Below are positions 7,823 to 16,657 of a DNA stretch of 46,380 nucleotides, piece after piece. Position numbers and translations under genes: made by a program. Origin of the DNA: Streptomyces sparsogenes (GTDB lineage Bacteria; Actinomycetota; Actinomycetes; Streptomycetales; Streptomycetaceae); the NCBI RefSeq assembly GCF_001704635.1, contig NZ_MAXF01000087.1, forward strand, positions 1 through 46,380, in the 5' to 3' direction. The notes beneath the pieces are model-generated. The model had not been told where the DNA came from and searched no databases. It worked only from the letters and a program-made list of their open reading frames with translations. Each line of letters opens with the position of its first letter. The stretch's first letter is position 1.

Positions 7823-8675
7823 GTCGTCCGGTCAGGGGGACGGGGGCGGCAGTCCGTCCGGGGAGGGGGCGGAGGCATTGCGGGAGGGGGAGGTGCGGGC
7901 GCTGCTGGAGCGGGGGGTGCCCCGGCTGGCCGCTCCCGCGCAGCGGATGCGGCGGGTCCGGCAGATGGTGGTACGGCGGCGGAGGAGGCGGGTGGTCGGG
8001 GTGGTCGGGGCCGCCGGGGTGGCCGGGGGCGTGGCGGCGGTCGTCACGCTGGCCGTGCTGGGGCATGTGCCGGGCAGGGGGCCGGGGGGTTCCGGGGCGA
8101 CGGCGACGTATCAGGCGTCCGCCGTGTCGTCGCCCGCCGCTACCGGTCCCACCGCCACTGGTCCCACCGGCACTGGTCCCGCCGCTACCGGTCCCGCCGC
8201 CACTGGTCCCGCCGCCACCGGCCCCGCCTTCCGCTATCCCGGGCTGGACGGTCTGACCGTCCGGCTGCCCAGCGGCTGGAGCGGCCGTGACCTCGGGAGT
8301 GGGGGCGGAGGCGGTGGGGATGCGGTGGGGCTGGCCGGGAGTCGGCCGGCGGCCGTGGAGAAGGACCGGTGTACGGACATCCGGCGCTACTGCCTGGCGC
8401 CGGACGGGCTGGGGCGCGGGGAGGGGCTGCTCGTCCTGCGGCTGGGGCGGACGAACCCCCTGGGGGCGACCGGCCAGCGGGCGCGGCTGATGGACACCCG
8501 GCCGGGTGAGTCGTGCCGCCTCGCCGGCGGTACCCGCGAGCTGGTGGGCTGGCGTGCGGCCGGGGATTCCCGGCCGCACGAGCTGATCACCGCCTCCGTC
8601 TGTCTCAACCGGCCCTCCGCCGTCACTCTGGAGGAGGTTCGGGGTGTGCTTGGTTCCGCCCGTTTTCAGGGGTGA
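7803..8675 (+). CDS. Membrane-anchored partner of the SigE-family sigma factor
   Basis: The 290-residue protein has a basic N-terminal cytoplasmic part (ALLERGVPRLAAPAQRM, then VRRRRRR), one membrane helix (VVGVVGAAGVAGGVAAVVTL, about residues 62-81) and an extracytoplasmic domain with several cysteines. The linker between helix and outer domain consists of five-residue ATGPx repeats encoded by six 15-bp units. Such proteins commonly sit behind SigE-family genes and are taken to be anti-sigma-like regulators; that role is inferred from position, since I see no zinc-binding anti-sigma motif. The start (GTG 7803 or 7806) lies inside the sigma gene. It converges on desD with only 17 bp between the stops and no obvious hairpin. 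Confidence 0.75.
   Translation: MVSVVGESSGQGDGGGSPSGEGAEALREGEVRALLERGVPRLAAPAQRMRRVRQMVVRRRRRRVVGVVGAAGVAGGVAAVVTLAVLGHVPGRGPGGSGATATYQASAVSSPAATGPTATGPTGTGPAATGPAATGPAATGPAFRYPGLDGLTVRLPSGWSGRDLGSGGGGGGDAVGLAGSRPAAVEKDRCTDIRRYCLAPDGLGRGEGLLVLRLGRTNPLGATGQRARLMDTRPGESCRLAGGTRELVGWRAAGDSRPHELITASVCLNRPSAVTLEEVRGVLGSARFQG
8136..8225 (+). repeat. Six 15-bp tandem repeats in the anti-sigma-like gene
   Basis: Six consecutive 15-bp units of the type GCCGCCACTGGTCCC encode A-[AT]-[TG]-G-P. They make a flexible linker outside the membrane helix. Confidence 0.9.
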
Positions 8676-8692
8676 TGCGCCTCCGAAGTCCC

Positions 8693-10477
8693 TCAGGCCC
8701 TGAAAGGCGCTATGGGGTTCTTCAGCGTTCCTACCAGCTGCAGCGCCCCCGCCGGGTCCTGCAGGTCCACCATCTGCTGGTTGTTCCGCAGCTGCAGCCG
8801 GTTCAGGCAGGACAGCGCGAATTCGGGCGCGAACATGTCGTACCGCTCGAACTTCTCCGCCAGCTCCGGCGCCGACGCCTGGTAGTCGGAGACGCACTCC
8901 GCCACCGTCCGCCAGAACGTCTCCTCCTCCAGGAGCCCGTCGGTGACGAGGATGCCGCTCAGGAAGCGCAGGAAGCAGTCGAAGACATCGGTGAAGATCG
9001 ACAGCAGCTTCTTGTCCTCGGGGACCTCCACCCGGATCCGCCCGACCGCCGGCGGAAGGACTGCGTCCGGGTCCATGACGGCGATCTCCTCGGCAATGTC
9101 CTTGAAGATCGCTCGATGCACCGCGCCGTCCTCGATCACCAGGATCACGTTTTCGCCGTGGGGCATGAAGACCAGGTCGTAGGCGTAGAAGCAGTGCAGC
9201 ACCGGCTTCAGGTACGCGTCCAGGTAGCGGCGCAGCCATCGGGCAGGCGGGAGGCCGGATTCCTCGATGAGCGCGCTGACGAACGAGCCGCCCTCGGGGT
9301 CGGTGTGGAGCAGGGAGGCCATGGTGGCCAGGCGCTGGCCGGGGTCGAGCGTCGGGACCGGGCTCTCGCGCCACAGGGCGGCCAGCATCTTGCGGTACGG
9401 GGAGCCCTTGTCGGTGGCGGCCTCGTACTGCCGGTGGTGGTAGCCGACGGCGGCGCGCTCGCGGATGATCGAGAAGCGGGCGGACCGCAGCAGCTCGTCG
9501 TCAGCGATCAGGCCGGCCAGCCAGTCGTTGATGGCGGGGGTGGCCTCCATATAGGCGGCGGACAGGCCCCGCATGAAGCCCATGTTGAGGACGGACAGGG
9601 CCGTCTTCACATAGTGCTTGGACGGGGCGTCGGTGTTGAAGAAGGTGCGGATCGACTGCTGCGCGAGATACGCGTCGTCGCCGGTGCCCAGGCAGACCAG
9701 GCGCCGCTGGGCGACCTCGGCGGCGAAGGTGACCGACAGCTTGTTCCACCACTGCCAGGGGTGGACGGGGATGAGGAGGTAGTCGGCGAGGTCGAGGCCG
9801 AGCCCGGCCATGGTGGCGGCGAAGCGGGCCAGGGTGGCCTCGCCCAGCTCCTCGCCGATCAGCCCGTCGTAGTCGAGGTCCGGGGTGGAGGTGAAGGTGG
9901 TGTGGTCGCGGTGCGCGGCCAGCCAGATCAGCTGGATCGGGCTCGCGGTCTCGGGGGCGTACGACAGGTATTCGTGCACCCCGAAGCCCAGGCGGCCGTT
10001 GTTGGCGACGAAGCACGGGTGGCCCTCGGTCATCCCGGTCTCCACCGTCTGGAAGTCCGACTTGGCCAGCTCGGCGGCGGCGACCGGCTCGCCGCTGAGC
10101 TTGTAGGCGGTGCCGGAGAGGGTGGAACTGATCTCTTCCAGATAGACGGGCAGGATCGCGTCGCCCAGCCCCAGCCGTCCGCGCAGGTCCAGGAAGAAGT
10201 CCAGGGCGTCGAGGGGGAGTTCGTCGCCGTCCTGGGTGCGGTGGCGGCTGATGCTGTCCGCGTCGACCATCCAGTGGTCCAGGGCCAGCAGGCGGGCCGC
10301 GAAGCGGTAGGTGACCGAGCCGTCGTCGCTGGTGACGGCGTAGCGGCCGTCGGGCTGGGGCTCGGGGGTGAGCAGGCGCTCGTGGGTGAACTCGGCGAGC
10401 GCCTTGCGTACGAGGAGGCGGCCCGCCCGCTCCCACAGCGCGGGGGTGAGGTGGGCTACGGCGTCGCGGGGGCTCAT
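8693..10477 (-). CDS. desD: Desferrioxamine synthetase DesD (NIS synthetase)
   Basis: The 594-residue protein belongs to the IucA/IucC superfamily. It uses ATP to condense N-hydroxy-N-succinylcadaverine units into linear and cyclic trimers (desferrioxamine B, G and E). Family motifs seen are HPWQWWNK, SKHYVKTALSVLNMGFMRG, VFMPHGENV and AIFKDIAEE, and the C-terminal ferric iron reductase-like FhuF region LRNNQQMVDLQDP. I chose the ATG at 10477 because AAGGAGTG precedes it and because it overlaps the desC stop as ATGA; an open frame continues upstream but is a shadow of desC. It is the last gene of the des run and converges on the anti-sigma-like gene. Confidence 0.96.
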   Translation of the reverse strand: MSPRDAVAHLTPALWERAGRLLVRKALAEFTHERLLTPEPQPDGRYAVTSDDGSVTYRFAARLLALDHWMVDADSISRHRTQDGDELPLDALDFFLDLRGRLGLGDAILPVYLEEISSTLSGTAYKLSGEPVAAAELAKSDFQTVETGMTEGHPCFVANNGRLGFGVHEYLSYAPETASPIQLIWLAAHRDHTTFTSTPDLDYDGLIGEELGEATLARFAATMAGLGLDLADYLLIPVHPWQWWNKLSVTFAAEVAQRRLVCLGTGDDAYLAQQSIRTFFNTDAPSKHYVKTALSVLNMGFMRGLSAAYMEATPAINDWLAGLIADDELLRSARFSIIRERAAVGYHHRQYEAATDKGSPYRKMLAALWRESPVPTLDPGQRLATMASLLHTDPEGGSFVSALIEESGLPPARWLRRYLDAYLKPVLHCFYAYDLVFMPHGENVILVIEDGAVHRAIFKDIAEEIAVMDPDAVLPPAVGRIRVEVPEDKKLLSIFTDVFDCFLRFLSGILVTDGLLEEETFWRTVAECVSDYQASAPELAEKFERYDMFAPEFALSCLNRLQLRNNQQMVDLQDPAGALQLVGTLKNPIAPFRA

Positions 10478-11169
10478 CCGTGCACTCCTTGCGCTGGCTC
10501 GTGCGGCTCGTTCGGCTCGTTGGGTTTGGTGGCTTTGGTCGGCTCGTTCCGCTTGGTCGGCTCGTTCGGCTGCTCTGGGGGCTCCGGCTGTTCCGGGTGC
10601 TCGGCTCCCGTCGTTCTCACCGCACTGAACCGATCCCGCCCGCAGAAGCTCAGATACGCCTCCTTCTCCGGTTTTTTCACCCGCCCCGCGATCTCGAAGC
10701 CGACCGCCGCGTTGAGCCTGTGCACCGCCGTGTTGCGCACGTCGGGTTCCACCACCACGCGCCGCGTCGCCGGGTCGGCGAAGAGGAACTCCATCACGGT
10801 GGTGATCACCGCCAGGGTGAACCCGTGCAGCGGGGTGTCCGCCGGCGCGCACAGGAAGTGCATGCCGACGTCGCCCTCCTGGGCCGGGTAGAGGCCCGCC
10901 AGCTCCACGCGGGCCGGGTCGTAGCGCTCCACCAGGAAGGCGGGCCGGTCCTCGTGCAGGCCGATGAAGGCGTCGTGGTGCGGGTGTGCCGCGATCTGCC
11001 GGTATTCGGAGGCGACCCGCTCCACGTCGGCGTCCTGCATCAGCCAGAAGGACGCCTTGGGGTGGGTGACCCAGCGGTGGAGCAGCTCCGCGTCGGCCGC
11101 CGGGTCGAGGGGGCGCAGGGAGAAGCGGCCGAGCCGGGGGTCCTGGCGCGTGAAGAGAGCGGTGGTCAT
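10474..11169 (-). CDS. desC: N-acyltransferase DesC with unusual C-terminal tail
   Basis: The 231-residue GNAT-family protein transfers acetyl or succinyl from CoA to N-hydroxycadaverine. The catalytic domain (to about residue 185) has [19 protein letters not shown], a central [20 protein letters not shown], and the acetyl-CoA site followed by [20 protein letters not shown]. The domain ends at [15 protein letters not shown]. About 40 further residues form a Pro-Glu-Asn-Lys-rich tail ([17 protein letters not shown] and so on) that known DesC proteins, as I recall, do not have. Its ATG overlaps the desB stop and its stop overlaps the desD start (ATGA both times), so B, C and D should be translated as a coupled unit. 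Confidence 0.95.
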   Translation of the reverse strand: MTTALFTRQDPRLGRFSLRPLDPAADAELLHRWVTHPKASFWLMQDADVERVASEYRQIAAHPHHDAFIGLHEDRPAFLVERYDPARVELAGLYPAQEGDVGMHFLCAPADTPLHGFTLAVITTVMEFLFADPATRRVVVEPDVRNTAVHRLNAAVGFEIAGRVKKPEKEAYLSFCGRDRFSAVRTTGAEHPEQPEPPEQPNEPTKRNEPTKATKPNEPNEPHEPAQGVHG

Positions 11170-12500
11170 CGCAGCGCCCCCTCCGGGGCCGCGAACTCCT
11201 GGAAGGCGATGGACTTCTCGATCGGGTAGTGCTCGCGGCCCAGCAGCTCGCGGATGATGCACGAGTTGCGGTAGGCGGCCATTCCGAGGTCGGGGGCCAC
11301 GAAGCCGTGGGTGTGCAGCTCGGCGTTCTGGACGTAGATCTCCCGCCCGGCCGTGTCGACGCTGTAGTCGCGGGCGACCGCGAACCGCCCCGCGTCGTCC
11401 CAGGCGATCCGGTCCCGGATGGGCGCCAGGAACTCCGGCACCTGGTAGCGGTAGCCGGTGGCCAGGATCAGCCCCTGGGTGGTGAGGGTGAAGTCCCGGC
11501 CCTGCTCCTCCTGGCGCAGCCCGAGCGTGTACGAGCCGGCGGCCGCGTCGTACGAGGCCTCGCGCAGGGCGGTGTTCGTCATCAGCCGGGTCGGGCAGGG
11601 GCCCCGGCGGTTCTTGATGTAGAGGAGATCGAAGATGGCGTTGATGAGATCGGAGTTGATCCCCTTGTAGAGGTTCTTCTGCGAGGCATTCAGCCGGTCG
11701 CGGGTGTGCGCGGGCAGCCCGTAGAAGTAGTCCACGTACTCCGGGGAGGTCATCTCCAGCGTGAGCTTGGTGTATTCGAGGGGGAAGAAGCGGGGCGAGC
11801 GGGTGATCCAGTCGAGCCGGTAGCCGTGCGCGTCGATGTCCTGCAGCAGGTCGTGGTAGATCTCGGCGGCGCTCTGGCCACTGCCCACGACCGTGATGCT
11901 CTGCTTCGCCTGGAGCGCCTCCTTGTGCTCCAGGTACCGGGAGTTGTGGATCAGGTCGCCGCCCAGCCCACGGCAGGCCTCGGGGACGTACGGCGGCGTC
12001 CCGGTGCCCAGCACCAGCCGCCCGGCGCGCCAGGAGCGCCGCTCGCCGGTGGCCGTCTCGGTGGTGTGGACGACGTAACGGCCCTCCGCCTCGTCGTGCT
12101 CGACCGAGGTGACCTCCTGGCCGAAGCGGACGGAGCCGAGGCGGGCGGCCACCCAGCGGCAGTAGTCGTTGAACTCCTCCCGCAGGGGATAGAAGCTCTC
12201 GCGGATGTAGAAGGAGTACAGGCGGCCCGTCTCCTTCAGGTAGTTGAGGAAGGAGTACGGGGACGTCGGGTCGGCGAGGGTGACCAGGTCGGACATGAAC
12301 GGCGTCTGGAGCGTGCTGCCCTCCAGGAACATCCCCGAGTGCCAGTCGAAGTCCGGCTTGCGCTCCAGGAACAGCCCGTTCAGCTCGTCGATCGGATCGG
12401 TCAGCGCGGCGAGGCCGAGGTTGAAGGGGCCCAGGCCGATGGCGATGAAGTCGTATGAGTCGGGGGAAGACACGGGGGGCACGGTGGACACGGTGGACAC
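11166..12500 (-). CDS. desB: Cadaverine N-monooxygenase DesB
   Basis: The 444-residue flavoprotein belongs to the lysine/ornithine N-monooxygenase family and N-hydroxylates cadaverine with FAD, NADPH and oxygen. It shows the FAD site [14 protein letters not shown] near the N-terminus, the substrate-side stretch [19 protein letters not shown], the NADPH-binding [11 protein letters not shown] and the C-terminal [12 protein letters not shown] motif. The start is a GTG at 12500 with GGAGACCCCC just upstream. It lies 27 bp downstream of desA. The N-terminal [11 protein letters not shown] is encoded by a short ACGGTGGAC repeat. Confidence 0.96.
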   Translation of the reverse strand: MSTVSTVPPVSSPDSYDFIAIGLGPFNLGLAALTDPIDELNGLFLERKPDFDWHSGMFLEGSTLQTPFMSDLVTLADPTSPYSFLNYLKETGRLYSFYIRESFYPLREEFNDYCRWVAARLGSVRFGQEVTSVEHDEAEGRYVVHTTETATGERRSWRAGRLVLGTGTPPYVPEACRGLGGDLIHNSRYLEHKEALQAKQSITVVGSGQSAAEIYHDLLQDIDAHGYRLDWITRSPRFFPLEYTKLTLEMTSPEYVDYFYGLPAHTRDRLNASQKNLYKGINSDLINAIFDLLYIKNRRGPCPTRLMTNTALREASYDAAAGSYTLGLRQEEQGRDFTLTTQGLILATGYRYQVPEFLAPIRDRIAWDDAGRFAVARDYSVDTAGREIYVQNAELHTHGFVAPDLGMAAYRNSCIIRELLGREHYPIEKSIAFQEFAAPEGALR

Positions 12501-12527
12501 GGGGGTCTCCGGCGGGGTGGAAGGCGG

Positions 12528-14147
12528 TCAGCTGGCTCGGGCGCGGGGGAACTCCGGAACGGCGGCCTCCGAGGAGGACAGGTACCGCTCGGCGTGGCCC
12601 GCGAGGAGGTCCAGGACGTGGGCGATGTCGTGGAGCGAGGTCTCCGGGTTGAGCAGCGTGAACTTCAGGTGGTGCGCCCCGTCCACGACCGTCCCGGCCA
12701 CCACGGCCTCGCCGGAGGCGGCCAGCGCCTCGCGCGCGTGCAGATTCGCCCGGTCCAGCAGGCCGGGGTCGAGCCGGCCGGGGGCGGGCTGGCCGGGGGC
12801 GGGCCGCGCGGCGGACGGGCCGCCGGTGTAGCGGAAGACCAGCGTGCTCAGCTGCGGCCGGGTGACCACCTCGTACCGTGGATCGGCGTCCAGCAGCCGC
12901 CAGGCCTCGGCCGCCCGGTCCACCACCTCGTCGAACAGTTCCCCGATGGCGTCCGCGCCCATGACGCGCAGCGTCAGCCACAGCTTGAGCGCGTCGAAGC
13001 GCCGGGTGGTCTGCAGGGACTTGTCGACCTGGTTGGGGATGAGCCGCTCCGCGCTGCGGGCCGGGTTGAGGTAGTCGGCGTGGTACGTGGCGTGGCCGAG
13101 CGTCGTACGGTCGCGCACCAGCACGGCGCTGGAGCTGACCGGCTGGAAGAAGGACTTGTGGTAGTCGACGGTGACCGAATCGGCGCGCTCGATGCCGTCC
13201 AGGAGGTGCCGGCGGCGCGGGGAGACCAGCAGCCCGCAGCCGTACGCCGCGTCGACGTGCAGCCAGACCCCGGCCCGCTCGCACAGGTCGGCGATCTCGG
13301 GCAGCGGGTCGATGGAGCCGAAGTCGGTGGTCCCGGCCGTGGCCACGACCGCCATGACGACCAGGCCCTCGCGGCGGCAGCGGTCGAGCTCGCGGGCGAG
13401 CGCGACGGTGCGCATCCGCCGGTCCTGGTCGCACGGGACGGCGATGACGGCCTCGTACCCGAGCCCGAGGACGGCGGCCGCCTTGGCGATGGAGAAGTGG
13501 CTCGCCTGGGAGGCGAGGATGCGCAGCCGGGGCAGGATCCGGGGCTTGGTGACCGGGGCGCCGGCCGCCGCGGTCTCCTTCTCCACCAGCTTGCAGGCCT
13601 CGTCGCGGGCGAGCAGCATCGCGTGCAGATTGGACTGCGTGCCGCCGCTGGTGAAGACGCCGTCCGCCGCGTCGCCGAGCCCGAGGCGCGCCGCCGTCCA
13701 GTCGATCAGACGCCGCTCGATCAGCGTGCCGCCGGCGCTCTGGTCCCAGGTGTCCAGCGAGGAGTTGACGGCCGACAGGACCGCCTCGCCGAGCAGCGCC
13801 GGAATGACCACCGGGCAGTTGAGATGGGCGAGGTAGCGGGGGTGGTGGAAGTAGACGGCGTCCTTGAGATAGACGCGTTCGAGCTCGTCGAGGGCGGCGG
13901 CCGGATCGCCCAGCGGCCGGTCCAGGTCGACTCCGGAGATCTCGGGGGCCAGTTCGGCGGGGGTGACGCCGGTGAACGGGCGGGTGGTGCGGGCGACGGT
14001 GGAGGCCACCAGACCGACGCCGTCGGCCAGCGAGCGGCGATAGCGCTCGGCCGTACGGTCGTTGAAGAGGTGGGCCCTGCCATCCGCCGCCCCGGGTATC
14101 GGCCCTGACGACGACGGGTCCTCAGCGGGGTGCGCGAGGAAACTCAC
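12528..14147 (-). CDS. desA: Lysine decarboxylase DesA (PLP-dependent)
   Basis: The 539-residue group II PLP decarboxylase makes cadaverine from lysine, the first step to desferrioxamine. It shows the substrate segment PRYLAHLNCPVVIPALLGEA, the TSGGTQSNLHAML motif, the PLP-contacting DAAYGCG and the Schiff-base lysine in DSVTVDYHKSFFQPVSSSA. A proline-rich insert (AARPAPGQPAPGRLDPGL) near residue 450 helps make it longer than the roughly 480 residues I recall for S. coelicolor DesA. The start is the GTG at 14147 (VSFLAHPAEDP) with AGAAGGGAC before it; the frame stays open through the repeats upstream but that part is not protein-like. It lies 302 bp behind desF with no iron box in the gap. 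Confidence 0.95.
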   Translation of the reverse strand: MSFLAHPAEDPSSSGPIPGAADGRAHLFNDRTAERYRRSLADGVGLVASTVARTTRPFTGVTPAELAPEISGVDLDRPLGDPAAALDELERVYLKDAVYFHHPRYLAHLNCPVVIPALLGEAVLSAVNSSLDTWDQSAGGTLIERRLIDWTAARLGLGDAADGVFTSGGTQSNLHAMLLARDEACKLVEKETAAAGAPVTKPRILPRLRILASQASHFSIAKAAAVLGLGYEAVIAVPCDQDRRMRTVALARELDRCRREGLVVMAVVATAGTTDFGSIDPLPEIADLCERAGVWLHVDAAYGCGLLVSPRRRHLLDGIERADSVTVDYHKSFFQPVSSSAVLVRDRTTLGHATYHADYLNPARSAERLIPNQVDKSLQTTRRFDALKLWLTLRVMGADAIGELFDEVVDRAAEAWRLLDADPRYEVVTRPQLSTLVFRYTGGPSAARPAPGQPAPGRLDPGLLDRANLHAREALAASGEAVVAGTVVDGAHHLKFTLLNPETSLHDIAHVLDLLAGHAERYLSSSEAAVPEFPRARAS

Positions 14148-14449
14148 GGTCTGTCCCTTCTGGGGGTGCGGGCATGGGGAAGCTGCCCTGGACGCGGGCA
14201 CACGGATGCCCTGGACGCGGCATGGGGGTGCGTGCGTGCCCTTGGACGGGGGTGTGGGGTGTGGGCGTGCGGTTGTGCGGGCGTGCGGGGTGTGGGCGTG
14301 CGGGGTGTGGGCGTGCGGGGTGTGGGCGTGCGAGGTGTGGGCGTGGGGCTGTAAGGGGTGCGGGGTGCGGGGGCGTGCGGCGTGAGCCGGGTGTGCGCCG
14401 GCCGGGCTGGTGCCGGCCGGGCCGGGGGCGTATCGGCGTGCGGCGCCGG
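14148..14449. other. desF-desA spacer, G-rich on the plus strand
   Basis: The gap holds the 15-bp repeat array at 14281-14340, further GTGGGGTG-type sequence, and the desA ribosome-binding site. I looked for an iron box or AT-rich promoter on both strands and saw none. Confidence 0.6.
14281..14340. repeat. Four 15-bp tandem repeats between desF and desA
   Basis: Three identical units GCGTGCGGGGTGTGG and a fourth with one change (GGGG to GAGG). The plus strand is G-rich with repeated GGGG/GGG runs and the des transcript would carry the C-rich complement. Confidence 0.95.
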
Positions 14450-15517
14450 TCAGTCGTCCTCGGGCGCGGGGCCCGTGCCGGTCACGGCCTCCTCGACGAG
14501 CTGCTCGTCGGTGGCCCCCAGCCGCCAATAGCCGGTGAACGTAACCGCCTTGCGGTCGAAGGCGCGCTCGCGGACGAGGTGGCGGCGCAGCGCGCGGACC
14601 GTCCCGGCCTCGCCCGCGATCCAGGCGTACGGCGTGCCCTCGGGCAGTGTCGCGGTGCGTACGGCGTCCAGGAGGAGGGCCGAGCGCGGCTGGCCGGGGT
14701 CGGCGCCGTCGCGGAGCAGCCAGACGATCTCGGCGTCCGCGTCGGTGGGCAGCTGCTGCAGGTCCTCCGCGTGCTGCACCTCGATCCAGACCTTGGCCCG
14801 GGTGCCGGCCGGCAGCCAGGCGAGGATGCCGGCGACGGCGGGCAGCGCGGTCTCGTCGGCGGCGATGAGCATCCAGTCGGTGCCGGGCGGCGGGCGGAAG
14901 TCGACGCCGCCGTTGTCGGGGGCGGTGGGGCCGAGGACGAGGGCGCGGTCGCCGGGCCGGGCGCTCGCGGCCCACCGGGAGGCCGGGCCACCCGCCGTGG
15001 CGCAGCCGGAGGCGGAGACGGCGGAGCCCGAGGTGGTGGAGCCCGAGACGGCGGAGCCCGAGGTGGCGGAGCCCGAGGTGGTGGAGCCGGAGATGGTGGA
15101 GTCCGAGGCGGCGGAGCCAGAGGTAGCGGAGGCGTCGGCGCCGTGCAGGGCGAAGTCGACGTCGAACTCCTCGGGTTCGCGCCGCTGCTCGCGCACGGTG
15201 TACGAGCGCATGACGGCGCGCCTGGCGGGGTCCATGGCCCGCCACACCGGGAACCACTCCTGGCCGGCCTCGACCGGCACGAGCGGGGCCTCCTGGTGGG
15301 GGTGCGGCAGGAACAGCTTGAAGCGCTGGTCACGGCCGCCGGAGACGAAGTCCTTCAGGCCGTCGCCGCCGAAGGTGATGCGCACCATGGACGGCCCGAG
15401 GGCCCGGGTGCGGACAACCCGTACGTCGAAGAAGCGGAAGGGGACGGAGGCGGGGGCCGGGAGTTCGGCCGGGGCCGGGTCGAGGGAGGTGTGGGGGGCG
15501 GTGGCTGCGGTGGTCAT
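14450..15517 (-). CDS. desF: Siderophore-interacting reductase DesF with repeat insert
   Basis: The 355-residue protein belongs to the SIP family of FAD-dependent ferri-siderophore reductases, expected to release iron from imported ferrioxamine in the cytoplasm. The FAD-binding part has RITFGGDGLKDFV and the flavin motif RSYTVREQR; the NAD(P)H-binding part has LIAADETALPAVAGIL, IWIEVQHAEDLQQLP-like text and a C-terminal VTFTGYWRLG. Between VDFALHG and GPASRWAA, where the family normally has only a few residues, there is a Ser-Gly-Thr-Ala insert of about 45 residues encoded by 15-bp repeats. The ATG at 15517 lies 48 bp after desE. The insert should loop out at the domain junction; whether the enzyme still works is open. 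Confidence 0.92.
   Translation of the reverse strand: MTTAATAPHTSLDPAPAELPAPASVPFRFFDVRVVRTRALGPSMVRITFGGDGLKDFVSGGRDQRFKLFLPHPHQEAPLVPVEAGQEWFPVWRAMDPARRAVMRSYTVREQRREPEEFDVDFALHGADASATSGSAASDSTISGSTTSGSATSGSAVSGSTTSGSAVSASGCATAGGPASRWAASARPGDRALVLGPTAPDNGGVDFRPPPGTDWMLIAADETALPAVAGILAWLPAGTRAKVWIEVQHAEDLQQLPTDADAEIVWLLRDGADPGQPRSALLLDAVRTATLPEGTPYAWIAGEAGTVRALRRHLVRERAFDRKAVTFTGYWRLGATDEQLVEEAVTGTGPAPEDD
15021..15140 (-). repeat. 15-bp minisatellite inside desF
   Basis: Seven clear and one decayed 15-bp unit of the type GCGGAGCCCGAGGTG (plus strand) encode the pentapeptide pattern [ST]-[TA]-S-[GD]-S on the minus strand. The unit length keeps the frame. Confidence 0.9.
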
Positions 15518-15565
15518 GGAGAGGGGTCTCTTCCCTTCGCTTGCCGGGGGCCGGCGATACGGGGG

Positions 15566-16600
15566 TCAGCTGACCTTCTTCGCGTCCTGGATGGCCTTGG
15601 TGAGGGACTCGACGAGCGGCGCGGCGCCCGCGTACGAGAAGCGAGGCTCGCTGCTCCAAGGGGCGATCTGGCCGGCCTTGACCGCGGGGAGCTTGGACCA
15701 GGTCGGCTTGGCGGTCAGGTCCTTGGGCTGGAGGGTGGCGGTGCGGTTGTCGAGGAAGAGCAGGTCGGCGTCGTACTTGTCGGCGTTCTCCCAGCTCAGG
15801 CTCTCGAAGTAGCCGCCCTTGTCGGTCTTCTGCGGGACGACGAAGTCGACGCCGAGGTCGCGGAAGTAGATCAGGTCGGCGTTGACGGCCGGGTTGGAGA
15901 CGTAGAAGAGGTCGGCGCTGGCGGAGCAGGCCATGACCTTGATCTTCTTCGACTTGACGGTCTTGCGCAGCGTCTCGACGGCGGCCTCGAAGCGGGCCTT
16001 GGCGTCGGTGACCTTCTTGGCCTTGAGGTCGGCGCCGAGGGCGGCGGCGAGTTCGGCGTAGCGCTTGATGGGCTCCAGCATGGAGACCCGGCCGGTGGTG
16101 AGGGCGGCGCTGGGGGCCAGGGCGAGGATCTTCTCCTTGGCCTCGTCGGGGATGTAGAAGAGGGCGCCGGGGTCGTACATGTTCGTTATCAGCAACTGGG
16201 GGTCGAGCGAGGCGTACTTCTCGACGTTGAACTGGCCCCAGGTGTTGCCGAGCGAGGTGACCTTGTCGACGTCGAGGTCGCCGGCCTGCACGTCCGGCTT
16301 GCCGTTCTTCAGCTTGGTGGGGCCGAAGACGCCGACGATCTGGTCGTCGACGCCGAAGTCGTACAGCGCGGCCGCCGAGCCGATGTACGCGACGACGCGC
16401 TGGGGGCGGCCGCCGAGGCTGATCTTCTTCTTGCGGTCGTCGGTGAAGGACCAGGAGCCGCCGCCGCTTCCGCCCGTGCCGCCGGAGGAGTCAGAGCCGT
16501 CTTTGCTCCCGCAGGCGGTGACCAGGGCGCCGAGTCCGGCGAGGCCACCGGCGGCGAGCAGCCCGCGGCGGGAGAGGGGGAGGGCTCTGGGGTGGGGCAT
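15566..16600 (-). CDS. desE: Ferrioxamine-binding lipoprotein DesE
   Basis: The 344-residue protein is an ABC-transporter substrate-binding lipoprotein (FepB/FhuD class) that captures ferrioxamine outside the membrane. The N-terminus has twin arginines and a lipobox (LSRRGLLAAGG, then LVTAC with C30), so it is probably exported by Tat and lipid-anchored. The mature part shows RVVAYIGSAAALYDFGVDDQIVGVFG and LDPQLLITNMYD, typical of the family. I chose the ATG at 16600 because GAGAGAAGG precedes it; an upstream GTG at 16642 would begin only about 15 bp from the iron box. It is the first gene of the des run and sits directly behind the iron box. No permease or ATPase gene is next to it. Confidence 0.92.
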   Translation of the reverse strand: MPHPRALPLSRRGLLAAGGLAGLGALVTACGSKDGSDSSGGTGGSGGGSWSFTDDRKKKISLGGRPQRVVAYIGSAAALYDFGVDDQIVGVFGPTKLKNGKPDVQAGDLDVDKVTSLGNTWGQFNVEKYASLDPQLLITNMYDPGALFYIPDEAKEKILALAPSAALTTGRVSMLEPIKRYAELAAALGADLKAKKVTDAKARFEAAVETLRKTVKSKKIKVMACSASADLFYVSNPAVNADLIYFRDLGVDFVVPQKTDKGGYFESLSWENADKYDADLLFLDNRTATLQPKDLTAKPTWSKLPAVKAGQIAPWSSEPRFSYAGAAPLVESLTKAIQDAKKVS

Positions 16601-16657
16601 GGGACGCCTTCTCTCGATGCGTACGGGGGCGGCCACGGGCATCGCCCGAGGACGTAG

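Noticed and set aside
10474..13434. A 986-codon open frame extending desC upstream through desB and desA.
   Set aside because: It is a GC-driven shadow of desB and desA. The DesC family match begins at the ATG 11169, which overlaps the desB stop.
14281..14340. A CRISPR-like array because of regular short repeats.
   Set aside because: The units abut with no spacers and no cas genes are near. It is a plain tandem repeat.
12528..15257. A 909-codon open frame on the minus strand that would extend desA far upstream through desF.
   Set aside because: The extension is Arg/Pro/His-rich, runs through the 15-bp repeats and overlaps desF in another frame. The GTG at 14147 has a ribosome-binding site and the DesA N-terminus.
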